The position numbers and the translations under genes were made by a program. This document shows positions 49,797 to 58,323 of a stretch of DNA of 64,000 nt, piece after piece. This DNA comes from Bradyrhizobium sp. dw_78 (lineage in GTDB: Bacteria; Pseudomonadota; Alphaproteobacteria; Rhizobiales; Xanthobacteraceae): contig NZ_JAAVUS010000006.1 of the NCBI RefSeq assembly GCF_018449525.1, positions 332,211 to 396,210 of the forward strand. The letters are read 5' to 3'. Each line of letters opens with the position of its first letter. Within the stretch, counting starts at the first letter, position 1. The notes under the pieces were generated by a model, which was given only the letters and a program-made list of their open reading frames with translations, was not told the origin of the DNA and did no database searches.

Positions 49797-51053
49797 ATGT
49801 CCGTCGTCGTCTCCGAAGAAGCGCTGACCGAACCGGTGGTGGTGCGGGATCTGCCGCGTGATGCCATCGCACGGGCCGCCGCCGCGGGGCCGGCCTATAT
49901 CGTGCTCGCCGGAATCAGCTTCTCGCATTTCCTCAACGACACCATGCAGTCGCTGATCGCCTCGATCTATCCGATCCTGAAGGATGCCTACGCGCTGGAC
50001 TTCGCGCAGATCGGCATGATCACGCTGGCGTTCCAGTTCACCGCATCGCTGCTGCAGCCGCTGGTCGGTCATTTCACCGACAAGAAGGCGCAGCCGTTCT
50101 CGCTCGCCATCGGCATGGGATTTACCTTCTTCGGCCTGCTGCTGCTCAGCGCCGCGCATAGCTACCTCGTCATCCTGATCGCGGCGGCGCTGGTCGGATT
50201 GGGCTCGGCCGTGTTCCATCCGGAGTCGGCGCGGATCGCCAGGCTTGCTTCCGGCGGCCGCTACGGCTTCGCGCAATCGGTGTTTCAACTCGGCGGCAAT
50301 TTCGGAACGTCGATGGGGCCGGTGCTGGCGGCGCTGATCGTGGTGCCGTTCGGCCAGCCGAGCATCGCATGGTTCTCTTCGATCGCGTTTCTGGCGATCG
50401 TCATCCTGTGGCGGATCGGACGATGGTACAGACCGCAGATCGCAGGCAGGAAATTTACGGCGGCCACGCCGCATCCGGATGCGCCGAATCCGCGGCGCGT
50501 GATCATGGCGCTCATCGTGCTGGTCGCGCTTCTGTTCTCGAAGCAGCTCTATGTGGCGAGCCTGTCGAGCTATTACATCTTCTATCTGATCGACAAGTTC
50601 GGCGTATCGACCCAGGCAGCCCAGCTCTATCTCTTCATCTTCCTCACCGCCAACGCGGTAGGCGCGTTCTTCGGCGGACCGCTGGGTGATCGCTTCGGCC
50701 GCAAATACGTGATCTGGTTTTCGATCCTGGGTGCGCTGCCGTTTTCACTGGCGCTGCCCTATGTCGGCCTGTTCGCCAGCGCGGTGCTGACGGCATGCGT
50801 CGGCTTGATCATCTCGTCGGCGACGTCGGCGATCATCGTGTTCGCGCAGGAATTGATGCCGCACCGTTTCGGGATGATCTCCGGCGTGTTCTTCGGCGTC
50901 GCCTTCGGTATCGGCGGGCTTGGCGCCGCGGTGCTCGGCAAGGTCGCCGACCATACCGGCATCGCCTTCGTCTATCAGGTCTGCGCGTTCCTGCCGGCGA
51001 TCGGGTTGCTCGCGGTGTTCCTGCCGAAAATGCCGAAGACGATACACGCCTGA
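49797..51053 (+). CDS. MFS transporter, fosmidomycin-resistance (Fsr) type
   Basis: 418 residues, 12 membrane spans. N-terminal FSHFLNDTMQSLIASIYPIL is the Fsr-family signature, followed by ALVGLGSAVFHPESARIARL and FQLGGNFGTSMGP. Fsr proteins export fosmidomycin and similar compounds by proton antiport; the native substrate here is unknown. The first 25 residues (charged, VVVSEEALTEPVVVRDLP) form a longer cytoplasmic tail than usual. Confidence 0.88.
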   Translation: MSVVVSEEALTEPVVVRDLPRDAIARAAAAGPAYIVLAGISFSHFLNDTMQSLIASIYPILKDAYALDFAQIGMITLAFQFTASLLQPLVGHFTDKKAQPFSLAIGMGFTFFGLLLLSAAHSYLVILIAAALVGLGSAVFHPESARIARLASGGRYGFAQSVFQLGGNFGTSMGPVLAALIVVPFGQPSIAWFSSIAFLAIVILWRIGRWYRPQIAGRKFTAATPHPDAPNPRRVIMALIVLVALLFSKQLYVASLSSYYIFYLIDKFGVSTQAAQLYLFIFLTANAVGAFFGGPLGDRFGRKYVIWFSILGALPFSLALPYVGLFASAVLTACVGLIISSATSAIIVFAQELMPHRFGMISGVFFGVAFGIGGLGAAVLGKVADHTGIAFVYQVCAFLPAIGLLAVFLPKMPKTIHA

Positions 51054-51092
51054 AGCATGATCGGTTCTGATTGAATCAGAACTGGGGCCGGG
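51053..51092. repeat. Fragment of dispersed repeats A and B
   Basis: AGCATGATCGGTTCTGATTG then AATCAGAACTGGGGCC: the left end of family B is joined to the GGTTCTGATTxAATCAGAAC inverted repeat of family A, directly at the stop of the Fsr-type gene. Confidence 0.6.
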
Positions 51093-51312
51093 CATGAGAG
51101 CGGCCGGATTTCATTAACGCATTGTTATCGATGATGGCTCGCCTGACATTTTGCGCGGGGCCGTTCGCATGGCTTGCGAAGATAGTCAGGAAATATCAAC
51201 CTTAAGAATTAGGGTTAAGTGGCGCTTAAACATTTAATGTCACCGTCCGTCCGTGAGTTTCTGGGTGTGGGGCGCGTTTTGTTCGCCCCGCCGGACAAAG
51301 GGACGGAAGCCA

Positions 51313-52188
51313 ATGCGTTGCGTTAAGTTGCTTATTGCCGCAGGAGCGGCGTCGTTGTTGTCATCCGCGGCGTTTGCCGCCGATATGCCCGCCATCATGC
51401 CGCCAGCCTATGCGCCGCCTCCGGCCGAAGATTTCGGCGGCTGGTATTTGCGCGGCGACATCGGTTTCAGCAATCAGAATGTGAAGAGCGTCAAGCTGAC
51501 CGATCCTGCGAGCTACGCGGGGCTTAGCAGCTTCAGTCAGACAAAGGATTTCGATACCGCAGGCACCTACCAGGTCGGCGTCGGCTATCAATTCAACAAC
51601 TGGTTTCGTGCGGATGTCACCGGCCAATACCGCGGCAACGCCAACTTCAAGGGCACCGACCTCCTGAGTTTCCCCTGGGGAGGCGGCACTGCGAACGGCA
51701 TCGACAATTATAGCGCCAGCAAATCCGAATTGCTGTTCCTGGCCAATGTCTATGCCGATCTGGGTACCTGGTGGTGCGTGACCCCGTTCGTCGGTGCCGG
51801 TGTAGGTGCTGCGCGGGTTTCGATTTCGGGCTTTACCGATACCGGCGCCAACAATGCGAATTTCACTCCCGGTGGCGTCCCGGTTGTAAGTGGTCCCCCG
51901 GTTGCGAGCTTCGCGACCGCCGCGTCAGGCTCGCAATGGAATTTCGCGTGGGCTCTTCACGCGGGTCTTGGCTACAAGATCTCGCCGAACGTGACGCTCG
52001 AACTGGCCTATAGCTATGTCAATCTTGGTGATGGCGTCACCGGAACCGCGTCCACCTTTGACGGTTCGTCCGGGGGGCACGTGTTCAAGTTCAATAACAT
52101 CACCTCCAACGACGTGAAGCTCGGCATCCGCTGGAATCTCGAGTCCGAGCCGGTCTACGCGCCGCCGCCGCTGGTCACCAAGGGCTGA
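51313..52188 (+). CDS. Outer-membrane beta-barrel protein (Omp25/Omp31-like)
   Basis: 291 residues from ATG 51313 behind AGGGACGG. Signal peptide about 1-22 (LLIAAGAASLLSSAAFAADM). Then Pro-rich linker (PPAYAPPPAEDFGGWYLRGD) and alternating strands (YQVGVGYQFNNWFRADVTGQ, LHAGLGYKISPNVTLELAYS). This is the porin-like alphaproteobacterial Omp25/RopB type. It contains a duplicated PPP-containing end (VYAPPPLVTKG). A hairpin in the 5' leader could fold over the ribosome binding site. Confidence 0.87.
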   Translation: MRCVKLLIAAGAASLLSSAAFAADMPAIMPPAYAPPPAEDFGGWYLRGDIGFSNQNVKSVKLTDPASYAGLSSFSQTKDFDTAGTYQVGVGYQFNNWFRADVTGQYRGNANFKGTDLLSFPWGGGTANGIDNYSASKSELLFLANVYADLGTWWCVTPFVGAGVGAARVSISGFTDTGANNANFTPGGVPVVSGPPVASFATAASGSQWNFAWALHAGLGYKISPNVTLELAYSYVNLGDGVTGTASTFDGSSGGHVFKFNNITSNDVKLGIRWNLESEPVYAPPPLVTKG

Positions 52189-52222
52189 TCGAGCCTCTCG
52201 TTTCCTGATCTTTTCTCTGCCG

Positions 52223-52250
52223 ACGGCGCGGGATTTTCCCGCGCCGTTTT
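52223..52250 (+). terminator. Rho-independent terminator after the first Omp gene
   Basis: ACGGCGCGGG (52223-52232) pairs with CCCGCGCCGT (52238-52247) across ATTTT, followed by TTTGCTTT. Confidence 0.88.
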
Positions 52251-52409
52251 GCTTTGTCTCGATCGAGAAGAGATCGTCCCGGACAAAGTTTAGTTGAGAA
52301 GATCATGGTCGATCCAACCTCGCGACAACCATTGGTTAAGGTTAACGGGCGATGATCGCTTTGAGGAAAGTTGTGTTCGCTTCGGTGGCGGTTCTTGGGG
52401 GTTGTTGCG

Positions 52410-53225
52410 ATGCGTAGGTTTTTGCTGGCTGTGATGATGGCTGGAATGGCAGCCAGCGCACGAGCCGCCGACATGCCGGATTTTCTTCGCGGCTCGCTTC
52501 CCGGAGGGCCCGCGCCGACAGTCAATTGGCAGGGCTTCTATATTGGCGGACAAGGCGGCCTCGGCGAGTCCGACATGAATTTCACGGGCGCGACGCAAAG
52601 CGTCGCGGCCAAGCTTCTCGCCAACACAGCCATCGAGGGTTCAGGTCAGGTCTCGTCATGGCCGGTGGGAAGTAAAGTTTCGGTTCGTGGCAGCGGCTGG
52701 GGCGGCTTCGCCGGTTACAACAGCCAGTGGGACGATGTCGTTATCGGCGTCGAACTCAGCTATATGCACGGCAAGTTCGGCGGCACCCAGACCGACAGCA
52801 TGGGGCGCATTTTTACCGACGGCCTGGGCTACACTGACAGCGTGACGTATCAGAACACTGCAACGATGTCGGTTTCCGACATGGGAACGCTGCGCGCGCG
52901 CGCCGGCTATGCGGTCGGTTCGTTCCTTCCCTATGTGTTCGGTGGCGTGGCGCTGGGACAGGCAGACATCGTCAGGACCGCCCATATCTTCGGGACCCAG
53001 GTCAATGCGGGCGCGGCTCCGGGTTTCCAGAACATACCGTTCGATCTCAGTGCGACGGAAGGACAATATAGTCACTTGGTCTACGGCTATTCCGGTGGCC
53101 TGGGCGTCGACATGATGCTGACGGCAGGACTGTTTCTGCGGGCGGAATGGGAATACGTTCGCTTTACTTCGTCAATCGACACTAGCATCAACACCGTTCG
53201 GGTTGGCCTCGGCTACAAATTCTGA
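52410..53225 (+). CDS. Outer-membrane beta-barrel protein
   Basis: 271 residues from ATG 52410 (upstream in-frame starts lack a ribosome binding site). Signal peptide 1-20 (LLAVMMAGMAASARAADM). Barrel strands include FYIGGQGGLGESDMNFTG, GWGGFAGYNSQWDDVVIGVE and LPYVFGGVALGQADI; it ends with an aromatic residue (TVRVGLGYKF), the usual barrel C-terminus. Follows a similar gene 220 bp upstream, but the sequences are not close copies. Confidence 0.83.
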   Translation: MRRFLLAVMMAGMAASARAADMPDFLRGSLPGGPAPTVNWQGFYIGGQGGLGESDMNFTGATQSVAAKLLANTAIEGSGQVSSWPVGSKVSVRGSGWGGFAGYNSQWDDVVIGVELSYMHGKFGGTQTDSMGRIFTDGLGYTDSVTYQNTATMSVSDMGTLRARAGYAVGSFLPYVFGGVALGQADIVRTAHIFGTQVNAGAAPGFQNIPFDLSATEGQYSHLVYGYSGGLGVDMMLTAGLFLRAEWEYVRFTSSIDTSINTVRVGLGYKF

Positions 53226-53287
53226 TTGAGCTCCAGCGAGCGGCCACCGCGCCGCGACCGAAGCGTGGATATTTACGGAGCCGATCG

Positions 53288-53758
53288 ATGGCCGACAGTT
53301 CCTCCATCACCATCCGGCGCGCTCGCCGCGACGATGTCGGCACGATCGTCGCGATGCTGGCCGACGATCATCTCGGCGCCGCGCGCGAGCGGCTGGAGGA
53401 GCCGCTGCCGCCGTCCTACTTCCGGGCGTTCGAGGCGGTCGATCGCGATCCGAATATCCAGCTCGTGGTCGCCGAGAGCAGCGATGGCGCGGTGGTCGGC
53501 TGCCTGCAGCTTTGCATCCTGCCCGGATTGAGTTCGCAAGGCGCCTCGCGTGCCCTGATCGAGGACGTTCGCGTCGCCTCGCATTGCCGCAGCCGCGGCA
53601 TCGGTGAACAGATGGTGCGATGGGCCGTCACGGAAGCGCGCGCCAGGGATTGCAGGCTGGTCGAACTGTTGACGCACCATACCCGCGTCGACGCGCAGCG
53701 CTTCTATGCGAGGCTCGGATTCCAGGCGAGCCATGCCGGCATGGTCTTGCGATTTTGA
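53288..53758 (+). CDS. GNAT-family N-acetyltransferase
   Basis: 156 residues with GGAGCCGATCG upstream. Acetyl-CoA pocket in EDVRVASHCRSRGIGEQMVR, followed by LLTHHTRVDAQRFYARLGFQ, a typical final GNAT helix and strand. Substrate unknown. Confidence 0.9.
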   Translation: MADSSSITIRRARRDDVGTIVAMLADDHLGAARERLEEPLPPSYFRAFEAVDRDPNIQLVVAESSDGAVVGCLQLCILPGLSSQGASRALIEDVRVASHCRSRGIGEQMVRWAVTEARARDCRLVELLTHHTRVDAQRFYARLGFQASHAGMVLRF

Positions 53759-53823
53759 TACGGCCGTGTCGGCGATCGCGCGCGATCCTTGCCGCCATTG
53801 CGAAACTTGTTTTGCCATTCGAT

Positions 53824-53864
53824 CCGGTTAACGCGCGATAAACTAACCGGCCCTTCGTCATTTT
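53824..53864 (+). terminator. Possible terminator after the GNAT gene
   Basis: CCGGTTA (53824-53830) pairs with TAACCGG (53844-53850) over a 13-base loop; a run of seven T residues lies about ten bases further on. Weak because of the large loop. Confidence 0.4.
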
Positions 53865-53929
53865 TTTCGCGCAACGATCCGTGACATCATGATGCGTCCC
53901 GTCGGGCCGGCGCAGCTTGCGGATCGCTC

Positions 53930-54154
53930 ATGAAAAATTATTCGATTGTCAGGGTCGGTGACGAATATGTCGTGCGGGCCGATGACCAAAGCATCCTGAA
54001 AGTTGCAAGCAGGCGAAAGGCAGCTCAGCTTGTCGCCGAAGCTGCGGAATTGCTGGATTCGCAAGCGGTGGCGCAGACGCCATTGCAGCCGAACCGCATA
54101 CCATCAATCGAGTGTGATCCCGACGTCGCGTTCGATTCTTCCGAAGCGTCTTGA
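53930..54154 (+). CDS. Small hypothetical protein
   Basis: 74 residues. The first 45 form a small beta-beta-alpha unit (YSIVRVGDEYVVRADDQSIL, KVASRRKAAQLVAEAAELLD) of the short DUF2188-like kind; the rest is acidic and probably disordered. No function known. Upstream there is GGATCG but no strong ribosome binding site. Confidence 0.55.
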   Translation: MKNYSIVRVGDEYVVRADDQSILKVASRRKAAQLVAEAAELLDSQAVAQTPLQPNRIPSIECDPDVAFDSSEAS

Positions 54155-54179
54155 CGGTCGCGGCCGATTTCCATATCTA

Positions 54180-54234
54180 ACGCGGCGGGACACCTCCCCC
54201 CAACGGGAGGCTTGCTATCTGGAAGGATAGATTG
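54180..54234 (+). promoter_or_regulatory. serC leader RNA (serC-motif-like)
   Basis: Hairpin 1: CCTCCC (54193-54198) with GGGAGG (54205-54210). Hairpin 2: CTATC (54215-54219) with GATAG (54226-54230), loop TGGAAG. The loop and following G carry the Shine-Dalgarno GGAAGG, five bases from the stem end to the ATG. Two compact hairpins immediately before serC in an alphaproteobacterium match the arrangement of the serC RNA motif described from comparative genomics. Confidence 0.65.
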
Positions 54235-55407
54235 ATGACCGCAGCGAAGCCCGCTTCGCGGCCTGTAGTGCCGCATTTCTCCTCCGGCCCGTGTGCCAAG
54301 CGCCCCGGTTGGACTCCCCAAAATCTCCAGGACGCCGCCCTTGGCCGCTCGCATCGCGCGAAGGTCGGCAAGGCCAAGCTCAAGCTCGCGATCGATCTGA
54401 CGCGCGAGGTGCTTGAAGTCCCCGCGGACTACCGCATAGGCATCGTGCCGGCATCGGACACCGGCGCGGTCGAAATGGCGCTGTGGTCGCTGCTCGGGGC
54501 GCGTCCCGTCACCACCATCGCCTGGGAATCCTTCGGCGAGGGCTGGGTCAGCGACATCGTCAAGGAATTGAAGCTGAAGGATGTCACCAAGCTGCACGCC
54601 GGCTATGGTGAAATTCCCGATCTTTCCAAGGCCGATCCGGCTTCCGACATCGTCTTCACCTGGAATGGCACCACCTCGGGCGTGCGCGTTCCCAATGCCG
54701 ATTGGATCAGCGCCAGGCGTGAAGGTCTCGCCATCTGCGACGCGACGTCGGCGGCGTTCGCGCAACCGCTCGATTGGCCGAAGCTCGATGTGGTGACGTT
54801 CTCCTGGCAGAAGGCGCTCGGCGGCGAAGCCGCGCATGGCATGCTGGTGCTGAGCCCGCGCGCCGTGGAGCGGCTCGAGACCTACAAGCCGGCCTGGCCG
54901 CTGCCCAAGATCTTCCGCATGACCAAGGGCGGCAAGCTCAACGAAGGCATCTTCCTGGGCGAGACCATCAACACGCCGTCGATGCTGTGTGTCGAGGACT
55001 ATCTCGATGCGCTGAACTGGGGCAAGTCGATCGGCGGCCTCAAGGCGCTGATGGCGCGCGCCGACGCCAACACCAAGGTGCTGGCGGACTGGAAGGCGAA
55101 AACGCCGTGGATCGATTTCCTCGCCAGGGATCCGGCGATCCGCTCCAACACCTCGGTGTGCCTGAAGGTGGTCGATCCCGCGATCGTCTCGCTGACAGCG
55201 GACGCGCAGGCGGAGTTCGCCAAGAAGCTGGTCGCGCTGGTGGAGAAGGAAGGCGCCGGTTACGACTTCGCGCATTACCGCGATGCGCCGGCGGGCCTGC
55301 GTATCTGGTGCGGCGCCACGGTAGAGGCCAGCGACGTTGCGCTGCTGACGCAGTGGATCGACTGGGCGTTTGCGGAAGCCAAAGCCTCGCTTCCGAAGGC
55401 TGCGTAA
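54235..55407 (+). CDS. serC: Phosphoserine aminotransferase (alphaproteobacterial type)
   Basis: 390 residues from ATG 54235. It makes O-phosphoserine from phosphohydroxypyruvate and glutamate. The start PHFSSGPCAKRPGWTPQNL is specific to the alphaproteobacterial branch. The PLP lysine lies in DVVTFSWQKALGGEAAHGML. serA follows about 120 bp downstream on the same strand, so the two consecutive serine-pathway enzymes form a functional unit. A structured leader precedes the start. Confidence 0.95.
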   Translation: MTAAKPASRPVVPHFSSGPCAKRPGWTPQNLQDAALGRSHRAKVGKAKLKLAIDLTREVLEVPADYRIGIVPASDTGAVEMALWSLLGARPVTTIAWESFGEGWVSDIVKELKLKDVTKLHAGYGEIPDLSKADPASDIVFTWNGTTSGVRVPNADWISARREGLAICDATSAAFAQPLDWPKLDVVTFSWQKALGGEAAHGMLVLSPRAVERLETYKPAWPLPKIFRMTKGGKLNEGIFLGETINTPSMLCVEDYLDALNWGKSIGGLKALMARADANTKVLADWKAKTPWIDFLARDPAIRSNTSVCLKVVDPAIVSLTADAQAEFAKKLVALVEKEGAGYDFAHYRDAPAGLRIWCGATVEASDVALLTQWIDWAFAEAKASLPKAA

Positions 55408-55429
55408 CCAGCGTCATCTGATTGTCGTC

Positions 55430-55495
55430 ATGGCCGGGCGTGACCCGGCCATCCATCGAAAAAGATGGATCCGCGGGTCAAGCCCGCGGGCGACG
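55430..55495. repeat. Dispersed repeat, family C, between serC and serA
   Basis: CGTCATGGCCGGGCGTGACC then CGGCCATCCATC, GATGGATCCGCGGGTCAAGC and CCGCGGGCGACG. Two stems (GGCCGGG..CCCGGCC and CGCGGG..CCCGCG) flank a GATGGAT pair. Within the serC-serA transcript it could act as an RNA-processing or attenuation hairpin. Confidence 0.75.
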
Positions 55496-55530
55496 TTTTG
55501 CAAGTGCATCTCGCATCAACGGATACACAC

Positions 55531-57120
55531 ATGCCCAAACCCAAGGTTCTTATTTCCGACGCGCTGTCGCCCGCCGCCGTGCAGATCTTCCGAGACCGCG
55601 GCATCGATGTCGATTTCCAGCCCAATCTCGGCAAGGACAAGGACAAGCTCGCCGAAATCATCGGCGATTACGACGGGCTTGCGATCCGCTCCGCCACCAA
55701 GGCGACCGCAAAGATCATTGGCCGGGCGAAGCGGCTGAAGGTGATCGGCCGCGCCGGCATCGGCGTCGACAATGTCGAGATTCCCGCCGCGACGGCCAAG
55801 GGCATCATCGTGATGAACACGCCGTTCGGCAATTCGATCACCACCGCCGAACACGCCATCACTTTGATGCTGGCGCTGGCGCGCGAAATTCCGCAGGCCG
55901 ATGCGTCGACCCAGGCCGGCAAGTGGGAGAAGAACCGCTTCATGGGCGTCGAGATCACCGGCAAGACGCTGGGCGTGGTCGGCTGCGGCAATATCGGCAC
56001 GATCGTCGCCGACCGCGCGCTCGGGCTGCGCATGAAGGTGATCGCGTATGATCCGTTCCTGTCGCCGGAGCGCGCCAAGGACATCGGCGTCGAGAAGGTC
56101 GAGCTCGATGAATTGTTCAAGCGTGCCGACTTCATCACCCTGCATACGCCGCTGACCGAGAAGACCCGGAACATCATCGACGCGGCGGCGCTGGCGAAGA
56201 TGAAAAAGGGCATTCGCATCATCAACTGCGCGCGCGGCGGCCTGGTCGACGAGCAGGCCATGGCCGATGCCCTGAATTCCGGGCAGGTCGCGGGCGCGGC
56301 CTTTGACGTGTTCGTCGAGGAGCCCGCCACCAGGAACGTCCTGTTCGGCCATCCCAACGTGATCTGCACGCCGCATCTCGGCGCGTCGACCACGGAGGCG
56401 CAGGAGAACGTCGCGCTGCAGGTCGCCGAGCAGATGTCGGATTATCTGTTAAGCGGCGCGATTTCCAACGCGATCAATTTTCCCTCGATCACCGCCGAAG
56501 AAGCGCCGAAGCTGCGGCCGTTCATCGAACTGGCCGACAAGCTCGGCTCGTTCGCGGGCCAGCTCACCGAGAGCGGCATCACGAAGGTGCAGATCACCTA
56601 TGAGGGGCAGGTCGCCGAAATGAAGATCAAGGCGCTGACCTCGGCGGTGCTGTCGGGCCTGCTGCGGCCGATGCTGAGTGACGTCAACGTGGTCTCGGCG
56701 CCGGTCGTCGCCAGGGAGCGCGGCATGGTGGTTGATGAAGTGGTGCGCGCGGCGGAGAGCGACTATGAAAGCCTGATCACGGTCGCCGTCACCACCGAAC
56801 GGCAGGAGCGCTCGGTGTCCGGCACGGTCTATGCCGACGGCAAGCCGCGCCTCGTCGACATCAAGGGCATCCGCGTCGATGCCGAGTTCGGCAAGTCGAT
56901 GATCTATGTCACCAACGAGGACAAGCCCGGCTTCATCGGCAAGTTCGCTGGCCTGCTCGGCGACGCCAAGATCAACATCGCCACTTTCCATCTCGGCCGC
57001 GTCGCGCAGGGCGGTGATGCCATCGCGCTGGTCGAGGTTGATGGCGTGGTGCCGGCGGAAGTGCTGGCCAAGGTGCAGGCATTGCCGGAGGTGAAGCAGG
57101 CCAAGGCGCTGGCGTTCTGA
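55531..57120 (+). CDS. serA: D-3-phosphoglycerate dehydrogenase
   Basis: 529 residues from ATG 55531, the long form. First step of serine synthesis, NAD-dependent. The catalytic domain includes the NAD motif VVGCGNIGTIVADRALG, the Arg in INCARGGLVDE and the Glu/His of the active site (VEEPATRN, TPHLGASTTEAQENVA). An intervening domain (about 320-450) and an ACT domain (about 455-529, MIYVTNEDKPGFIGKFAGLL) follow. Serine feedback through the ACT domain is likely but not shown. Confidence 0.96.
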   Translation: MPKPKVLISDALSPAAVQIFRDRGIDVDFQPNLGKDKDKLAEIIGDYDGLAIRSATKATAKIIGRAKRLKVIGRAGIGVDNVEIPAATAKGIIVMNTPFGNSITTAEHAITLMLALAREIPQADASTQAGKWEKNRFMGVEITGKTLGVVGCGNIGTIVADRALGLRMKVIAYDPFLSPERAKDIGVEKVELDELFKRADFITLHTPLTEKTRNIIDAAALAKMKKGIRIINCARGGLVDEQAMADALNSGQVAGAAFDVFVEEPATRNVLFGHPNVICTPHLGASTTEAQENVALQVAEQMSDYLLSGAISNAINFPSITAEEAPKLRPFIELADKLGSFAGQLTESGITKVQITYEGQVAEMKIKALTSAVLSGLLRPMLSDVNVVSAPVVARERGMVVDEVVRAAESDYESLITVAVTTERQERSVSGTVYADGKPRLVDIKGIRVDAEFGKSMIYVTNEDKPGFIGKFAGLLGDAKINIATFHLGRVAQGGDAIALVEVDGVVPAEVLAKVQALPEVKQAKALAF

Positions 57121-57171
57121 ACGGGATAGATCTTATTTAAATTGGTTTCGATGAAGACGAGAGCCTTTTCA

Positions 57172-57264
57172 GTTCTGATGGAATCAGAACCGAGGCTCTA
57201 TGTTTTTGTTTGAACGCGTTTTCTTCACGCGAACCGGAATCCACTTCGCTCGAAAACGCTATAG
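57172..57264. repeat. Dispersed repeat, family A, full reverse-orientation copy
   Basis: Reverse complement of the copy at 3453-3547 over nearly its whole length, including the GTTCTGAT/ATCAGAAC end and CGAAAACGCTATAG terminus, with a few substitutions. The two copies lie about 53.6 kb apart in inverted orientation. Confidence 0.85.
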
Positions 57265-57392
57265 AACAGGTCCCGCGTATTCGCGGCGTGCTGCACGTGC
57301 GAACCACAGGAATGTGTGATCGAGCGACGAAACAGCGCAGGAACATCTCTTGTAAGGCGCTGTTGGTGTTCCCCTTGAAGTAGGAGGAAGCC

Positions 57393-57770
57393 ATGAACAA
57401 ACTACCGCTACTGAGTGTCGCCGTTTTTTCGCTCGCCATGATCGGTCCGCTCCACGCACAGGGCGTCATCGGGCCGGGAGGGCCGTATGGTTTGCAGCCG
57501 AGTGCCAGTGATCCCTATTATGAGGGACCGCCCTATTACGGCAATGGTGCTTACATGTACGGCTACCGCAGGAGCGGCTCTGCACCCTATCGTGGCGCAA
57601 TAGGCGCTGCCGGAGCGGTGGCGACGGCGCCGTTTCGCGGCGCGAGCGGCAGCGACTCCTATGCCATGATGCCGGAAGGCTCCAGCTATTGCGCGCAACG
57701 ATACCGGTCTTACGATCCGCAGTCCGGAACGTTCCTGGGACGCGACGGACGGCGGCGTTCCTGTCGGTAG
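57393..57770 (+). CDS. BA14K-family secreted protein
   Basis: 125 residues with AGGAGGAAG upstream. Signal peptide 1-22 (LLSVAVFSLAMIGPLHAQ), then a Gly/Tyr/Pro-rich middle (GGPYGLQPSASDPYYEGPPY). The C-terminal YCAQRYRSYDPQSGTFLGRD with final Cys fits the BA14K signature. BA14K proteins of Brucella are immunoreactive with lectin-like activity; the role in a Bradyrhizobiaceae member is unknown. Confidence 0.8.
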   Translation: MNKLPLLSVAVFSLAMIGPLHAQGVIGPGGPYGLQPSASDPYYEGPPYYGNGAYMYGYRRSGSAPYRGAIGAAGAVATAPFRGASGSDSYAMMPEGSSYCAQRYRSYDPQSGTFLGRDGRRRSCR

Positions 57771-57859
57771 CTGGCGACGGATGATGAAACGAGAGGGGCG
57801 GTCCACGAAGGATCGCCTTTTCTCATTCGCCGGCGGCGCGTTTCTTAGTTGAAAATGCC

Positions 57860-58168
57860 CTAGCTGTTCGGACCGCGGTCCATGCCGACCGGCTGCCAGC
57901 GGCGGAGCGTAGTGTTTTGCAGCGCGGCCGGATTGACGCAGCTCGTCGGCCACGGGCCGGACAGAACCAGCGACAATTCATAGCCGACGCGGCGCTTGCG
58001 CGCCTCGTCGAACCGCGCCGACGCCGACGCGACATGGGCGGTCAGCGTGACGTTTTCTATGCTCAATAGCGGATTGTTGTGCGACGGCGGTTCTTTCTCC
58101 AGCACGTCGAGCGCGGCATGTGAGATCCAGCCTTCCTGCAGTGTCTTGATCAGGGCCTCTTCGTCCAC
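57860..58168 (-). pseudogene. C-terminal remnant of a 2-hydroxyacid dehydrogenase
   Basis: Only about 102 residues remain. They match the last third of the D-isomer-specific dehydrogenase fold: VDEEALIKTLQEGWISHAAL, DVLEKEPPSHNNPLLSIENV then TLTAHVASASA (active-site Glu and His). Residues before the VDEE do not continue the family, which would read NTGRGGxVDE here, and a stop codon lies about 11 codons upstream. The N-terminal NAD domain is lost, so it cannot be an active enzyme. Confidence 0.75.
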
Positions 58169-58323
58169 GGCCGGATACCCATCGCCAACAACGATGTCTT
58201 TTTATTTATTTATGTTCGTGGTTCGACGGAGGACTATGGGTAACCAAGTGCTAATGTATTTAACTATATTGTGTCGTTGTTTATTTCGCCAATTGCCCGC
58301 CCCGCATATTCCCGGAGCCGCTC

